64,000 nucleotides of DNA. Source: Paracamarosporium sp. OC-R06-R3. Lineage: Eukaryota; Ascomycota; Dothideomycetes; Pleosporales; Didymosphaeriaceae. Of this stretch, positions 24,216 through 36,600 are shown piece after piece. The stretch lies in the NCBI GenBank assembly GCA_019828545.1, contig JACVRA010000154.1:1-64000 (forward strand), read 5' to 3'. Within the stretch, counting starts at the first letter, position 1. Each line of letters opens with the position of its first letter. Under the pieces are notes generated by a model. It saw only the letters and a program-made list of their open reading frames with translations, was not told where the DNA came from and did no database searches. A program made the position numbers and the translations under genes.

Positions 24216-25142
24216 TGCTTCTACCATGCCGTAGCAGGCTCTTGAAATCTATACAGGGTTAAAACCTGGAATCAAAGCCAGCAATGTTGTCAATCTTCAT
24301 TGTATTCTCGTTGTTAGAGTATCTCACCGCGTCCACACTCTGTGCTCGGCTGTTGCATTTAATGATTTCTACTCCCTGCGAAAGCGGCGACCCACCATCG
24401 CAAGGAGAATAAATACCATTCGATTCCAATTTATCTATCTTAAAATGACACTTGGTATTGAAGAACTAACCGAACATCGTAATTTTCAACTCAAGCTTGG
24501 ATAACGATGGTACTGACACTCCGTTCACCAGAATCCGCTTGAAGAGGCTTGAATATATGACTGAATTTACAACATCAAATATTACCACGCATCGAGACGC
24601 ATGGAGCTACCTAACACACGATCAACCAACATCACTACATGACCTGTCTCAACGATTGAAAGCCATTCAACAATACCAACTCAAAGTATGACGTAGAGTA
24701 TGGACCTCTCATTAACGCCAACCCGATATACTCGGCGCAACAAGGGTAGAAACAGCAGGTGTAGAACTGACGTAACGAGCGCTCTACTCGAAACCAGCCA
24801 TGATGCAAGACAGACCTATCAGCCGACAGGATCACGATCAGGCTCAGCGACACGGAGAATTGGCATTCGCACTCCTTTTCGTGAGGTAGACTCCTCAGTG
24901 GAGATAGCGAAGTATTGTAAAGACACAGCAGATGGATAGAATCAGACAGTAATGTCGAGCACAAATGCATTATTACGCGTACGCTTGCGACCAGCAAACT
25001 TATTTTGTATAGTACACGAGATCGCCCTCCCGTCCCGTCATGCAGCCATTAGTGATCTCGTTACCGGGCTCTGCCCGCCATGTACATCCGTTTCATACCA
25101 TCCCATGCAGTGCCGTCCCAGTCATTCCATGCGATGCGCTAT
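24216..25142. other. intergenic, no supported gene
   Basis: Right flank of the transposon and 3' flank of the CFEM gene. Short frames at 24497-24691 and 24700-24939 have no recognisable family. Confidence 0.4.
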
Positions 25143-25785
25143 TTACAAAGCGAAGACAGCAAAGGCGGCAGCGCCGACAAGGCCGGCGGCAGCACCGATG
25201 CGGGAAGCAGCGCCGGGGAATTCGGAGTTGGTAGGCTGAGGAGCACCGGTGGGGACGGTGCCGTTGCTGGAGGGAGAGGGAACGGCGGAGACGGAGGAGC
25301 TGACAGCGGAGGTGGAGGCAGGGACCTCGTATGAGGATGTGGCCTCGGTGGCAGACGCCTCAGGAGCGCTGGAAGTAGCCTCCTCGGTGGATGAGGCCTC
25401 GGCGCTGGACTCAGCGGCGCTCGACGAGGGGGCCTCGGTGGCGCTGGGAGAAGGAACGCTGATGGTGACACCGGCTTCGGCGCATGTTCCCTCGACGCCA
25501 GTGATGACCTCGGCCTGCTCGTCGGCTGTGCATGCCTCTTGCACGCAGGGCGTGACGCTGGAGAGGAGGGAGTCGGACTTCTCGCAGTGGCACTTGAAGT
25601 CAGTGAGTTCAGCGCAGCCGTCCGAGCCCAGTGCGGTCAAGAAGCATTGCAGCTGTCGAGTGTTAGAATAGGTATGAGATTTTCTCGGCGATATGAAGAC
25701 ATACAGAGCATTGAGGAAGGTTACCAAGCTGAGCAGAGGCAACACCGGCCAAAGCGACGAAAAGGGCGGGAACGAAGGTCTTCAT
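25143..25785 (-). CDS. CFEM-domain cell-surface protein, GPI-type
   Basis: Two exons, 25785-25705 and 25652-25143, encode 196 residues. The 52-nt phase-0 intron (GTATGT to GACAG) falls inside the CFEM domain. Residues 1-18 are a signal peptide (MKTFVPALFVALAGVASA). The CFEM domain has eight cysteines, beginning LPQCSLQC, then GSDGC with the Asp known to bind haem iron in CFEM proteins, then CHC and three more. A Ser/Thr/Ala-rich stalk of about 80 residues follows, and the C-terminus is a hydrophobic GPI signal after FPGAAS. CFEM proteins are anchored in the plasma membrane or wall and act in haem/iron uptake, adhesion or host contact. No terminal histidine or receptor domain is seen. Confidence 0.93.
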
Positions 25786-28413
25786 CTTGATTGATGTAAG
25801 GGTGTTGTTGCTTCGATTGTACGAGCGAGCGGTGGACGTTTTATGTACGGAGCGTAGAAACGACTGTTGTATTCCGGAGACGTGCTACTGGACAAAGGGA
25901 GAGCGCCCGCACTCCGGCTTTAAGTACTGAATGCACCACTCTATGGTGGCCCCAGCTTTTCCCCAGGGAAACTTCTCCACCCAGGGACTTCGGCTCGGCG
26001 TCACATGCGGCTATTCGCAGAAGCTTTTAGTAGCGTGCAGGATCGCTGGCTGGAAGCTTCGCCGTCCGCGCCAATTCCCCATGGAGGTCGACGGCCGCTA
26101 GGCTCTGCAAATGAAAAGTATAGGCCTCCAGCAATTGCGATCAGAGCGGTCCGGGCGCAATATTGTCTCGGGTGGGAGCGAGGTACGACTGTAGTATTGA
26201 TTGGTTGAGACGACATACCCTTACGTTTGAAGCTGGCCGACGGCCACGACTATGGGCATAAAAGGTTGGGAAGACGCCTGCACGCCTGGCTTGGAATCCC
26301 CAGACGCCACACCGGGGCGTGATTGGAGGGCCTGTGCGTTTGGTGGCGCCGATCGTTTTCCCTTGCCTTCCGCAAGCGCGAACTGCTTCGGGCAACGTCT
26401 GCGCGTGGAACGACTGGAGACATGCGTAGTGTACCACAAGTACCCACGTATAGGACCTGGGTGGCTGAGCCCAGTATTCATGTCTTCAACATCATTCCAG
26501 GACGTCTGGAACTGCCAAAGCAGCAGCAGCTGGGAATAAAGACGATGACGCTGCAGAGCCAGGGAGAAAACTCGATGCGGCACAGCGTCTAAACCCCGCA
26601 AGCCACTTTACCCGCCGCGGACATTTCCCCGTAACATCCTTGCCGGTTCAGGCTGGAGACTCCAGGATTCGATACAAAACGGCAGCTTCCTTCAACAGTT
26701 AGTTAGCTGACATTGGCCGAGCGTACGAGAGTAACACGCCACGGCGTTACTCTGTGTGGTACGCTGGCCCCCTGAACGAGCAAGGGAGAATTCATCGGCT
26801 CTTCCGGCCTGCCCACCTGCCAGACGCCTATTCGCCCATGCAGAGTACCTGCGTGATGCGATTCAGATGTGTGAGGGCACAGTTGCAGCAAAGCCGGCTG
26901 AAATGACACCCTCCAGAAACGTATATAGGGATGGTGGTAGGTTCTGCGCAACGTGCACATGGACGAAGGTGCCCACAGCCATGCGTTGATCGTAACCTTA
27001 ACAGATTGCTTTGTGCGAAACGGCTCGGCCTCCTTCCCCTCACACCGTGCGCAGTTCCTCGGCTGCATGTGCTTCTATGGGTGACCAGGATGCCATCGCA
27101 TGAATCTGGGGAATGGAAAGGGGCCCCGCGATCATCTGGGGAAGAGCTTGATTTGAGAAAAACCGGTTCCAAGAGTTTCAAGCAGATGGACCATCGACAT
27201 CATCGCATCACACGCTGTAGAGGGCCTCCGGAGTCTGCAAGAGGGTGCAGTATCAAGCGCTAGTGTCGAAGAGGCGAACAGAAACAGAAGGGTATGAGCA
27301 AAACGGTCAAGGAGACGAAGAACCTGGACAATGCGATTGCAAGGATTGACAGTCTGGAGTCAGGGCATGCAATCGCGAATCGCCATCGGCGTAACAGTGG
27401 TAAGGACCACCCGTGACCTCGCATACTGTGGCATTGCAAAGCAGAGCAGCTGCTTAGCATTCGCATTATGTAACAGCACGTTTGATGTTGAGCACTCGAG
27501 CGATCTTGTGGTCTGGATGTGCCTCAGAGGTCTTTCCATTGAAATATGAGCGAACGGACATCGGCGTGTACAGTCTGAGGTACTGCAAATAACTTTTGCG
27601 CTTTGCTGCTGGTGGAATTGTTCAAGGGTCGAACGCAAATAATGCGCATACGTTCAATCGACATTTGGTAGGAATGCAATTGTTCTTACCGTGAGATGTC
27701 GAAGTGAGGTTGAAAGAAGCTCTATGGCGTGCTTGCAAGCATGGTCCGCACAAACGCGGTTCAGTATCAAAGCGCACAGGAGCACGCCTGTGCTACTCTA
27801 GCTCACGATGTATGCTGAATAAGTGCAGTACTGAATGAGGGTAGTCAACCCATTGCAAGACTAATGCCGTTACGTCCATATGATTGCGCATGCGACTAGT
27901 TCGGATCAATTCGTCAACGCTCTAGACAAGAATGTCGTCGACGCACAGGTGATCCATCAGTAAGTCGCCGAGCCACTGTGAGAATCCTATTGTGATGAAC
28001 CGATCTTCTCGGTAACGTAGCTCATGGTAGGTGTTCAGATGTCTCGATCGTTGTCGAAATGGGTGTATGTCTCAATATTTTTGGTCAGTTCATTCTTGGA
28101 TCTAGCGTTCTGGAGTGACGGTATGTTGTAAATGTTGGAGAACACGACTTCTTGACGAGTCGAATATGTTCATAGGTACGTTGTCGTGAGGGCCAAGAGG
28201 AGTGTGCTGTAGAAGGCCATGACTAAGCACCGACAGGGATCCGATCTAATCTTATCTCATCGCCGCTCGGGGCTGGACTCGCACCCCTGCAGAGGCCACA
28301 GAGCATCTCATCTCCAAGCTACAACACCACCGCGAGCTCTCACATTGCGCCTTCCACAACAGCTCCTCCACCACCCCGCTCCTTCTTTGTTACACAACAG
28401 AAAACACACCAAC
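25786..28413. other. 2.6-kb intergenic region, no supported gene
   Basis: Many overlapping frames on both strands (for example 26141-26601 and 26703-27263) with mirror-image codon structure and no known motif. It contains the CFEM promoter at one end and the SEC13 promoter at the other. I see no convincing exon. Confidence 0.4.
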
Positions 28414-29631
28414 ATGGTTAGTACTATCTACCATTGCAGCTTCCGACATTGAGCCGCTAACGCGCCGCTTTCGTTCCAGGCGAACGTAATAACGAATTCC
28501 GCCGGCCACGATGACATGATTGTACGTCCACCACCAAGTCGCTTCGCCCATACATACCTCTGAGCATACAGCTGCCATGAGTGCCTTTACCGAGACGTTC
28601 GCCAGACGCCGCTCAAACCCCGCAGTGGGCGGCAACGGTGTCCTCGACTTGCTTTCCCTCGAGACTAACGACATGCAGCACGACGCTGTTTTGGACTACT
28701 ATGGCAGACGGTTAGCCACGTGTTCTTCAGACAAGACCATCAAGATCTTCGAGGTGGAAAACGAATCGCATAGGCTGATTGAGACGTTGAAGGGGTAGGC
28801 AGTCACAAGTGCAAGTGCTTTTAGCTGCCTTACTGACAGCGCGACAGACACGAGGGCGCTGTCTGGTGCGTCGCATGGGCGCACCCCAAGTACGGCAACA
28901 TCCTCGCTTCCTCCTCATACGACGGCAAAGTCCTCATCTGGCGCGAACAAAACGGTGCATGGCAGAAGATCTATGATGTAGCCCTCCACTCCGCATCCGT
29001 CAACCTAGTCGCCTGGGCGCCGCACGAGGCCGGCTGCCTCCTCGCCTGCGCCTCATCGGACGGCAACGTTTCGGTTCTCGAGTTCAAGGACAACAACTGG
29101 TCGCACCAGATATTCCAGGCATGCGGTTCGGGCGTCAACAGTGTGAGCTGGGCACCCGCCTACGCGCCCGGACAGGTCATCACAGCAAGTGGAAACGCAT
29201 CGGGGACCGCGAGACGATTCGTCACAGGTGGCAGCGATTGCCAGGTTAAGCTTTGGGAGTTCAGCCCGGAGAGCGGATCCTACCAGAACTCGCAGATTCT
29301 TCCCGGACACACAGATTGGGTGCGAGATGTTGCTTGGTCACCGACCGTACTATCCAAGTCGTACATAGCATCAGCAAGCCAGGACAAGACCGTGCGCATC
29401 TGGACGTCCTCAGATCTACGTAAGCAGGGAGAAACACGGTCGCGGGGCAGTACGCTAACAAATGCAGGGGAATGGAAGTCCACCGTTTTGAACGTCGACG
29501 CCGTAGCATGGCGAGTAAGCTGGAGCTTGAGTGGTAACGTCCTGGCCGTCAGCACCGGTGACAACAGGGTCAGTCTGTGGAGGGAGAAGCTAAGCGGCGG
29601 ATGGGAGTGCGTGAAGACGATCGAGGAATAG
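28414..29631 (+). CDS. SEC13: SEC13, COPII coat and nuclear pore WD40 protein
   Basis: Five exons: 28414-28416, 28480-28521, 28679-28794, 28848-29419 and 29468-29631, 298 residues, the usual length. The first coding exon is only the ATG; the second gives [14 protein letters not shown], the conserved N-terminus. The remaining exons form six WD40 blades, for example [52 protein letters not shown] and [14 protein letters not shown]. Introns are 48-157 nt with strong GCTAAC branch sites and all phases agree. SEC13 pairs with SEC31 in the outer COPII cage for ER-to-Golgi vesicles and also serves in the Nup84 complex and SEA/GATOR2. A frame starting upstream at 28520 reads into intron 2 and is not the true start. 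Confidence 0.95.
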
Positions 29632-30239
29632 AATGCGCTCCAGCACACTCTCGCGACTAGGAAGGAGATTCTGAGCGGACGAAGGCGTTTATTCTGGCGA
29701 CTGGAGGGAGGCTACATTGGATCCGATTGAACGAGGTATCTTGAGCAGGATGGCATAGATACTGGCATGTGTAATTGGGAGGGGACGTGGTTCGTGTGGA
29801 TATCGTGTCTGATTGACATCAGATGAAAATCTTAGACTTACACTTGATTCCCATGCAAGGACTTTATGCGTAATCTCGCTTTCTTTGACTACCAACCAAC
29901 TACCGATAGTTGCTCCGTCCCAACAGATCCATAGCATGGAAACACTTACAAAACTTCACGCCTGCATCGGCTTTACGACAGAGCACAGGATCGCAATTCT
30001 ACCACAAGATTCCACCAGACCAAGAAAAAGGATTACCCAGCCGCCATGTAGAACAATCGTTCCCTTATCATCATAGCGCGTAGGCACATAGATCTCTCCC
30101 TCCTCATTTCACCATGATGATAACCACCAACAAACACACCCTTCCACGCATGTAAACCCAGCCCTTTTCCACGCGCTTAGTCATCCCCGATGTATATATT
30201 CCTCGCTTTTCTCGTTCCTGGGTTCTTTCTTCACACTAT
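29632..30239. other. intergenic after SEC13, no gene seen
   Basis: About 600 bp including the SEC13 3' region. No supported coding sequence. Confidence 0.45.
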
Positions 30240-31770
30240 TACGGTTGCATAGAAGGAGGGATTAAAACGTTCGGCAAATGTCTACATGCTGTGAGGTGCT
30301 GTTGGGGGACAAAAGACTTGATGATGGACTACCATGGGGAGTGTGGTGTGGAGGCTGTATTCACACGCAACGAGGTGCGTAGAAGGGTGGACTAAAAGAA
30401 AACCATCATTATGTCTCATGTTGTGGGCTGGTCTTGTTCGGAATAAACGTAGAGATGAACATTTACATGGGGAGTGCGATGCGTGGAGTTAAAATCAGGA
30501 GCGTTGCAAAAAGATGCGTAAGCACCCACAGTTGCATGGGAGACTACATTCAAAAGGAAAATGAATCATTCACATGTTGTGAGCTGAATTGCCTGGAGCT
30601 AAAGCCAGGACTTTTAGTAGTCATGGGGACTGTGGCTTGGTGTGAGGGGTGGATTCGCACGCAGCGAGATGCGTGGAAGGACGGACTAAAACAAGATTCA
30701 ATAGCAATCATGCCGGGGGCTCTCTCTGTTGGAGAATAAAAATTTGCAGATGCATGATTCATGGTGTGTGGAGTTATAAGACTTACGAGTGATGGACTCC
30801 CCGCTCACTGCTACATGGAGGATTGCAATAAAATCTTCGTCAATAATAATCCTATTACGAGCCGGTCCTTTTGGAGGATAGGCTCGAAATCAAATGGGTC
30901 AAGGAGCATGTGGCTTGGTGTGAAGGGCGGAGTCTTACTCTTCACGTTGCATTATGCAAATGCACTAAAATTTGCGTCGCATCCATGGTGTGAGCTGTCT
31001 CTGCTGGGACTTAAAAACTATCTGTCCAGTGATATGGAGACGGCGGTCCGTGAAGTTCAAAAAGGACGGCATAAGAAATTCGTTCTCACTCGACGGACGC
31101 ACTGTGTAAAGCAATAGGCCTAAAAAATCGCCAGTATTTAATCCATATCGCGCGTCGGTTCTTCTGGGAAGTTGAAAGCTCGCCGTTGCCAAGATGGATA
31201 CTTTGGTGCGTTAATCTAAGATACGCAGAAGCCGTGGAGTATGCGTTCGCGGCCACCTCCCTACACAACACAATGCAGTAAAACTGGAAAGGATTTGATA
31301 TATGTTGTGAGTTGGTCCTGTTCAGAAATAAAATTTGCACTTTCACGCCTTATGGGGAATTCGGTGCGTGTTGAAGGTGTGATAATTGTGAGGTATACGG
31401 ACATGGTGTGAAAGATGGATTCTCATCCACGGCACGATACGATAGAAGGCACTAAAATCACCAAGTTTTACTACTGCTGTGAGCTGGTTCTTTTGGAGAC
31501 TAAAAGCTCAATCTCGATGCGACATGGAGGTTGTGGGTTGGTGTGAAAAATAGATTCTTACTCACCTCGCGACATATCGCACTCCCACAAAAACTAGCAC
31601 TTCGAACCCATGTTGCGAGCTGGTTTTCTTGGAGAATTGAAAATGAAACTACATTTATGGCTATGGTTTGCTTTTGGCAGATTGAACTTTGGCACGGCAA
31701 AAATCGTGCTGGAATGTATGGTGAAAAGATGACTTGAAATTAGGGCATTTTGTTGCGATGAGCTATATTA
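30240..31770. repeat. degenerate tandem array, about 11 units of 132-172 bp
   Basis: A block resembling TGTTGTGAGCTGGTCCT, followed by TTGGAGAATAAAA, recurs near 30285, 30417, 30573, 30707, 30848, 30981, 31147, 31300, 31472, 31608 and 31750. Between copies is a second block of the type CATGGGGAGTGTGGCTTGG, then ACGCAACGAGGTGCGT and GGACTAAAA. Units have diverged by substitutions and indels, but order and spacing are kept. No consistent reading frame runs through the units, so it is not a repeat protein. It could be an old minisatellite or amplified mobile-element fragment. Confidence 0.75.
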
Positions 31771-32259
31771 TTTGTGCGGCTTTGTGATGAGTGTGTTTAT
31801 CGGTGGTTGATGATGAGTCTCATCGCAGCCCGTATGAAGGGTAGGGTTTTGTTTATGGTTCCTCATGCACGGGTAGATTTGGGATTCTAAAGAAATAGTC
31901 CCCGCTCTGGCTTTCTTGAATTTTGCATGCTATGTAAAATTCAATGTTTCGTGCTCTAGAAAGACTGTGGTTATTCTGCAAATGGGGCTTCCGGCTTATG
32001 GAAAATCTCTACAACTGAGCCATGCCCAGCTGGAATTGTTTCCGATAACCACTGTCCCCGATATAGAACACTAACCTAGCAACCAACTAACTCCGTGCAC
32101 TGCTCTCCTAGTAGTGAATGGTTTGCTGCCGAACCAGCGACTCAAAATAACATATTAGAATGGGTATCGTTACAAGTATTATTCTCAACGCATCTCCCTG
32201 ATCAGCTGATTCCAGTGCCATGGCTTTTCGTTGCCATGTCGTAGCATCCAAGTAAACTC
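31771..32259. other. intergenic, no gene seen
   Basis: About 490 bp between the tandem array and the 3' end of the AIM9-like gene. Nothing coding is supported. Confidence 0.4.
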
Positions 32260-33823
32260 TCAATTTCCAAACGGCCACACCTTCTGCCAAATCTCTTTCT
32301 CCTGTTCAGTGCTGGCAAATTCCTCGATAACCTGGTCTTTCATCTGCGCTAATGCGTGTAGCGTCTCTTCGTATCGGTCTGGCCTCACGATTCCCTGATC
32401 AGGAAATAATTCACCCATATTCTCCCGAATTGAGCGCATAGCTTCTTTGCGCTTGGCTCAAGCTTTTCCATATCTTCTGGTGGCTGTGGTCGCTCTAAAC
32501 CGGAGACAGGCGGGCCATCATAGTCGAGGATATAAGGCTGGCGGGCATGGAAGTAGAGAGGAGATAATTCGGTGGATTGCCAGTCAATCAGGCCCACAAC
32601 TTCGGTAGGATTCGAAGGATTCACGAGAATGTTTGCAACATGCAGGTCGCCATGCCACATATGCGCCGATGAAATAGTTCGATCAATTGGGAGGAGGAAC
32701 CTAATCAACTTGAGATAGCAGTGCAAGGCCTTAAGCTTTCTTACTCTCGTCGGTTGGTAGGTTCCCGGGCCGCAAAGAGTTATAGGAGAGTTGGGCAGCT
32801 GAGGTAGTTGATTAACGCAGGCAATTTCTCGATGTCCAATTGCACGGTGATATTCCTCCAAAGAAATCCCTTGTTCTTATCAGTCAAAGAATCTCCTATT
32901 CAAAGACGGGTTCTTACATGGACCTCTGTCAAAATTGATGGTCGCTCTCCTGTTGTTAATCGATTCGCGTCCTGTGGACGGGCCAATAGCGAATTTTTCG
33001 TCTATGATATCGATCCCATCTGCATCAGCGTATAGTGGCTCATTTCGGGTTGATTCGTCTAGGTCTTTTGCATAATATAGACCCCCAAACTTCTTGAAGG
33101 AAACTGAGGTCCAGGATTTCTGGAAACCAGCAATGGTCTTGACAAGAGCAAATCTGTCTTTGATATTCATGCTTGGCCAAACACGTTCTGGCTCGATTCC
33201 TAAAACCTTCTCCATGATAATGTATTCTGCGCCAACGGGATTCTCCTGGGCCTTGGAACTCCAAGCCAAGACTCTGGGAACAGGAGTACCCAAGACATTA
33301 CGTGCCTGTAGAATATTAGTTGAAATATCTGAATGTAACGACTCCTGAGACGAAGCATACGAAGTCCATTGTCGCAACTTCGCTTGCAGTGGTAAAATGA
33401 GGTATGCCAGCATTTGGATTTGGAACTTTGGCCACAACTTGAGAGCCATTGTCCATAGTGAGAAGCATGCTCTTGTTGTACATTCCATCAGGATACTTTT
33501 CAATGCTAACGCATGATTTTGCGCCTATTGCTTCGGCGGCGCAACAAGCTAGCTCGTTGACATTGAAATGGACTTGACGCTGTGACATTTCGTATCCTTC
33601 ATCACAGACGAAGCGACCTCGAGTGTAGTTGAAAATATCATCGCTATACTTCAGATCTAACCCGATTAGCAACATTCTTAATGCTTTCGGCACAGGTCCA
33701 TTTACCAGGAAGCAATACTCGTGAGCCTGGTCGAGGAGAGTGTGTTCTTTGAGATGACATGGCTCTCCTACTTAATACGTTCCAACGGCGGGCATATCTG
33801 ATTGAACAAACGTTTTTCCGCAT
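32260..33823 (-). pseudogene. AIM9-like fungal phosphotransferase with C-terminal frameshift
   Basis: Four exons: 33823-33706, 33656-33361, 33305-32918 and 32869 onward; introns are 48-55 nt and all phases agree. The N-terminus (MRKNVCSIRYARRWNVLSRR) looks like a mitochondrial presequence. The body follows the AIM9/APH family closely: FNYTRGRFVCDE, KYPDGMYNKSMLLTMDNG, the catalytic loop HGDLHVANI (340-348) and the metal site LIDWQS (Asp363). Read straight, the protein stops at 32385 after 428 residues with an unrelated tail. From about 32450 the next frame instead continues as a family-like C-terminus (MRSIRENMGELFPDQGIV, then EETLHALAQMKDQVIEEF) to a stop at 32260. A one-base deletion or sequence error near 32445-32458 explains this. 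The kinase core is intact, so a truncated protein may still be functional. Confidence 0.78.
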
Positions 33824-34500
33824 AATCTTCCACAACAACTGTGATATATGACTGTTGAAGTGTGTGCGATGAGAGAATATTATCCGCAAAAGAATTAGTA
33901 TTACCAAAATCTGGTCATTTAATCGTAACCTCACAGTCGTTGAAAGGAAGAATAAAAGTGTCACAGGTTCAAAGCATGACTTGCTGAGGTCTTCCCCAAG
34001 TGGCTAGCGTCTTACTAATATCTTGGCAATGGCCTGTACCTTATGGCGCCCGCCTACCCTTTGGTCATTTACTCCTCATAGCTGTATTTCACACGTTCAG
34101 GTAGGTTATATATCTCACACCGATCATTGAGCCAGGGGATGGCATAGTTACCACGAAGCTTTCCCTATTACTCACATAGTTTGTTCGAGTGACTAACTTG
34201 ACGGGAAACAGACAGTCTATAATTGCTAGAATAATGCTCTTGTTCGAGGTTTTATGTCTTTAATCGGAAGGGAGGCATATGCAAGTTGATACACGCGTAA
34301 AAGAAATCATTGGACTGCAGACGAAAGTATAACCAGATTAAAAGCTGATGAATGAGCGTAAGAAGGAAAGATATAACGGCAACCGAAATACAAATCTAGT
34401 ACGATAATGACAGACTACGAACGCATCCCTCAACCTCTTCCATCGCAACCCACCCCACCTCAGGATCGAAGGCCCAGTCCCCACAAACGGAAGAACTCTC
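33824..34500. other. intergenic, no gene seen
   Basis: AT-rich; holds the AIM9-like promoter and the 3' flank of the secreted hydrolase. Confidence 0.45.
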
Positions 34501-35836
34501 TCAAAGTCCGTTGGCATGCAGGAAGTTAGTAATAACACTGAACGCGCCAGTAGCATTCTTGTGAAAGTTGATGTGATGACTCGCTCCAGGATGAAGAGAC
34601 AACTGCAATGGCTTCGCGTTCTTGTACAGCGTCTTTGCAGGCTGTTCAAACACCCCCTTACAAGCCCCATTGCACACGATGTAATCCAATTCGCCCGTGA
34701 TATGCAGTGCCGGCTTGTCCCACTTGTCTGCAGCAATTCCGGCCGGGCTAGCGAAAGTCAGGAACTCGCCCAGCGTGAAGGGCTGCTTAGCGCTTTCGGT
34801 GTAGAGCGCAACGTCATTGTCGAAAGCAGGTGCCTTGAAGTAGTTCATCACGAGGTCGTAGACAGAAGGCCAGGTCACGTAGCCGTTGTCTCGGTCGCCG
34901 TATAGTGCGGGGTTCTCGAGGTTGGCGATGCGTGGGACGAAAGAGCGGAGGAGACCGTTGCCATTGATAGCGTCGGCGCTGGTATTCATGCTGAAGCCTG
35001 TGAGGACGACTGCGTCGGCTATGGAGGGTTTCTCGGCGATGGCGGCATGCGTAGTGTAGGAACCGAAGGAGAAGCCCATTACCACGACTTTCGCAGCTTT
35101 GATCTTGCCAGTGTACTTTCCGGATTTGACTAGGGTGGCGAGTTCTTGGAGGACCACCTTTGCGGTGTTAAGCTGAGCTTCGAAGCCGTTGATCCTACGG
35201 AAGTGAGGTTAGAGGGGAGCGCAGTTCACTTGATGGGAAAAGAACGTACTTTGACGAAGCACCGCAGCCGAGACGATCGTAGAAGAAGACGCTGTACCCA
35301 CAATCCAACGCATGCTGCACGAAGTTATATTCTTCGGGCTTGTACGGCGAGTTCCAGTGCGCTCGACCCGGACCGATGCCGTGAGTAGCTACAATGACAG
35401 TCTTCTCGTTTCCGTTGGGCTTCCTCGGCGTACAGAAGCTTGCGGCGATCTCATACGAACCCTTGTATTTTTTGTTTGCGCCAAGAGGCATGAGGTAACC
35501 CCCGCGTGCAGCAGCGGTAATGTTGATGAGAGTATCCTGAAGTTCAAACCCGTTGTTCCACCTGGTTCCATTGAAATCTGGGCCTTCGTAGTCGATGGAG
35601 ATGGGCACGAAGAAATCGATACAGTCACCATTGGTTGGATAGTACGTCGGCGTGCTGAACATATCTAGTAAGTATGGGATACCTAACGGTAACAGAGAAA
35701 CTCACAGGGCGTTATAGTAGCTTCCTTGGGTAATGTTGGCAGCATTAGCGGTCGGATGGCACGCACTTAGAGCTGCCAACTGGAGCATGCAGGTGGTAGC
35801 CATCAGCCTATGCATGTTTACTTTCATGAATACCAT
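34501..35836 (-). CDS. secreted alpha/beta hydrolase
   Basis: Three exons, 35836-35706, 35654-35250 and 35194-34501, encode 409 residues. Introns of 51 and 55 nt have donors GTGAGT and GTACGT and keep phase. The N-terminal exon encodes a signal peptide (MHRLMATTCMLQLAALSAC region), so the product is probably exported. Catalytic elements are ATHGIGPGRAHW (oxyanion region), GFSFG with Ser221, Asp349 (HITGELDYIV) and His385 or His386 (PGASHHINFH). It resembles fungal secreted hydrolases of unknown substrate, such as AB-hydrolase lipases or esterases. A TATAAAA lies about 136 bp upstream. The start could alternatively be the Met at 35827. Confidence 0.83.
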
Positions 35837-35971
35837 CTTCAATAAGGGATGCTTCTAATTAAATAGAGATGAGAAAAGAAACAGGAAATGAAAGTGTGCT
35901 GTAGTGCAACCGCGCAAAGAGGGAATGCAAAATCTGGTTGTTGACTCGAGAATTGCGCTCCCGTCAAACTA

Positions 35972-35978
35972 TTTTATA
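35972..35978 (-). promoter_or_regulatory. TATA box of the secreted hydrolase gene
   Basis: TATAAAA on the minus strand, 136 bp before the ATG at 35836. Confidence 0.4.
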
Positions 35979-36600
35979 TCCAGGACATTGTCATTTTCCT
36001 ATGCCAAGTTATGAGGCTTGATTCTTGTCCGTAGATACATCCACATATAGACTTCAGCTTCGTCGGATATTGTCGTGGCTTGAGAGTGGCAGCGGACGTT
36101 TGCAACGGCAGGTCGCCAACACCGCCGCGCAGGGAGTCTTGGAATGTTTGGGTACAGCATACTAGGCTCGTATATCTCTAGTTGCCACTAAAGTAGTTAG
36201 ATAGTGTTGTTGAGTGCGTCCGTTGTGCAAGCTTCATTTGCCTGAACGGTCCTCAAGATCCGAACTGGCGTATTTATCGGAGCTGAACGCTAACTGTCAA
36301 AGTTAACTATAGGAGATTTATAATGGGGTTGAAACATAGTACAAACAAGTACCACCCTGTTCGTGGGCCTGTGAGCGTTAACTGTAGGCCGATTGTGAGA
36401 TCCTGCTGCTGACAGGGTTTTCAGCCCCACCGACCAGGTCGCTGGATACAACCAATTCAAGTAATTTTTTCTGCTTGGCATGCTGGAAAAGCTACTTTCT
36501 TTCAACAGAAACCTTGCGACCATTGGATTGCAAACATCTACATTGAATCTTGTCCATGGCCCAGTACAACATACTCAAGAGCTTAGATTCTGCGCAGGCT
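35979..36600. other. intergenic, no gene seen
   Basis: About 620 bp between the hydrolase promoter and the stop codon of the small csh3-like gene. The frame at 36290-36523 is unsupported. Confidence 0.4.

Noticed and set aside
25249..25671. Plus-strand frame opposite the CFEM gene
   Set aside because: It is the antisense shadow of the Ser/Ala-rich stalk of the CFEM protein.
28255..28310. tRNA-like T-arm sequence upstream of SEC13
   Set aside because: The stem does not pair and no anticodon or acceptor stem can be found around it.
28520..28678. Alternative SEC13 start in the frame from 28520
   Set aside because: It lies inside a 157-nt intron with strong signals, and the true conserved N-terminus is encoded at 28480-28521.
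30240..31770. CRISPR-like array
   Set aside because: The organism is a fungus, units are long and divergent, and there are no identical short repeats with unique spacers.
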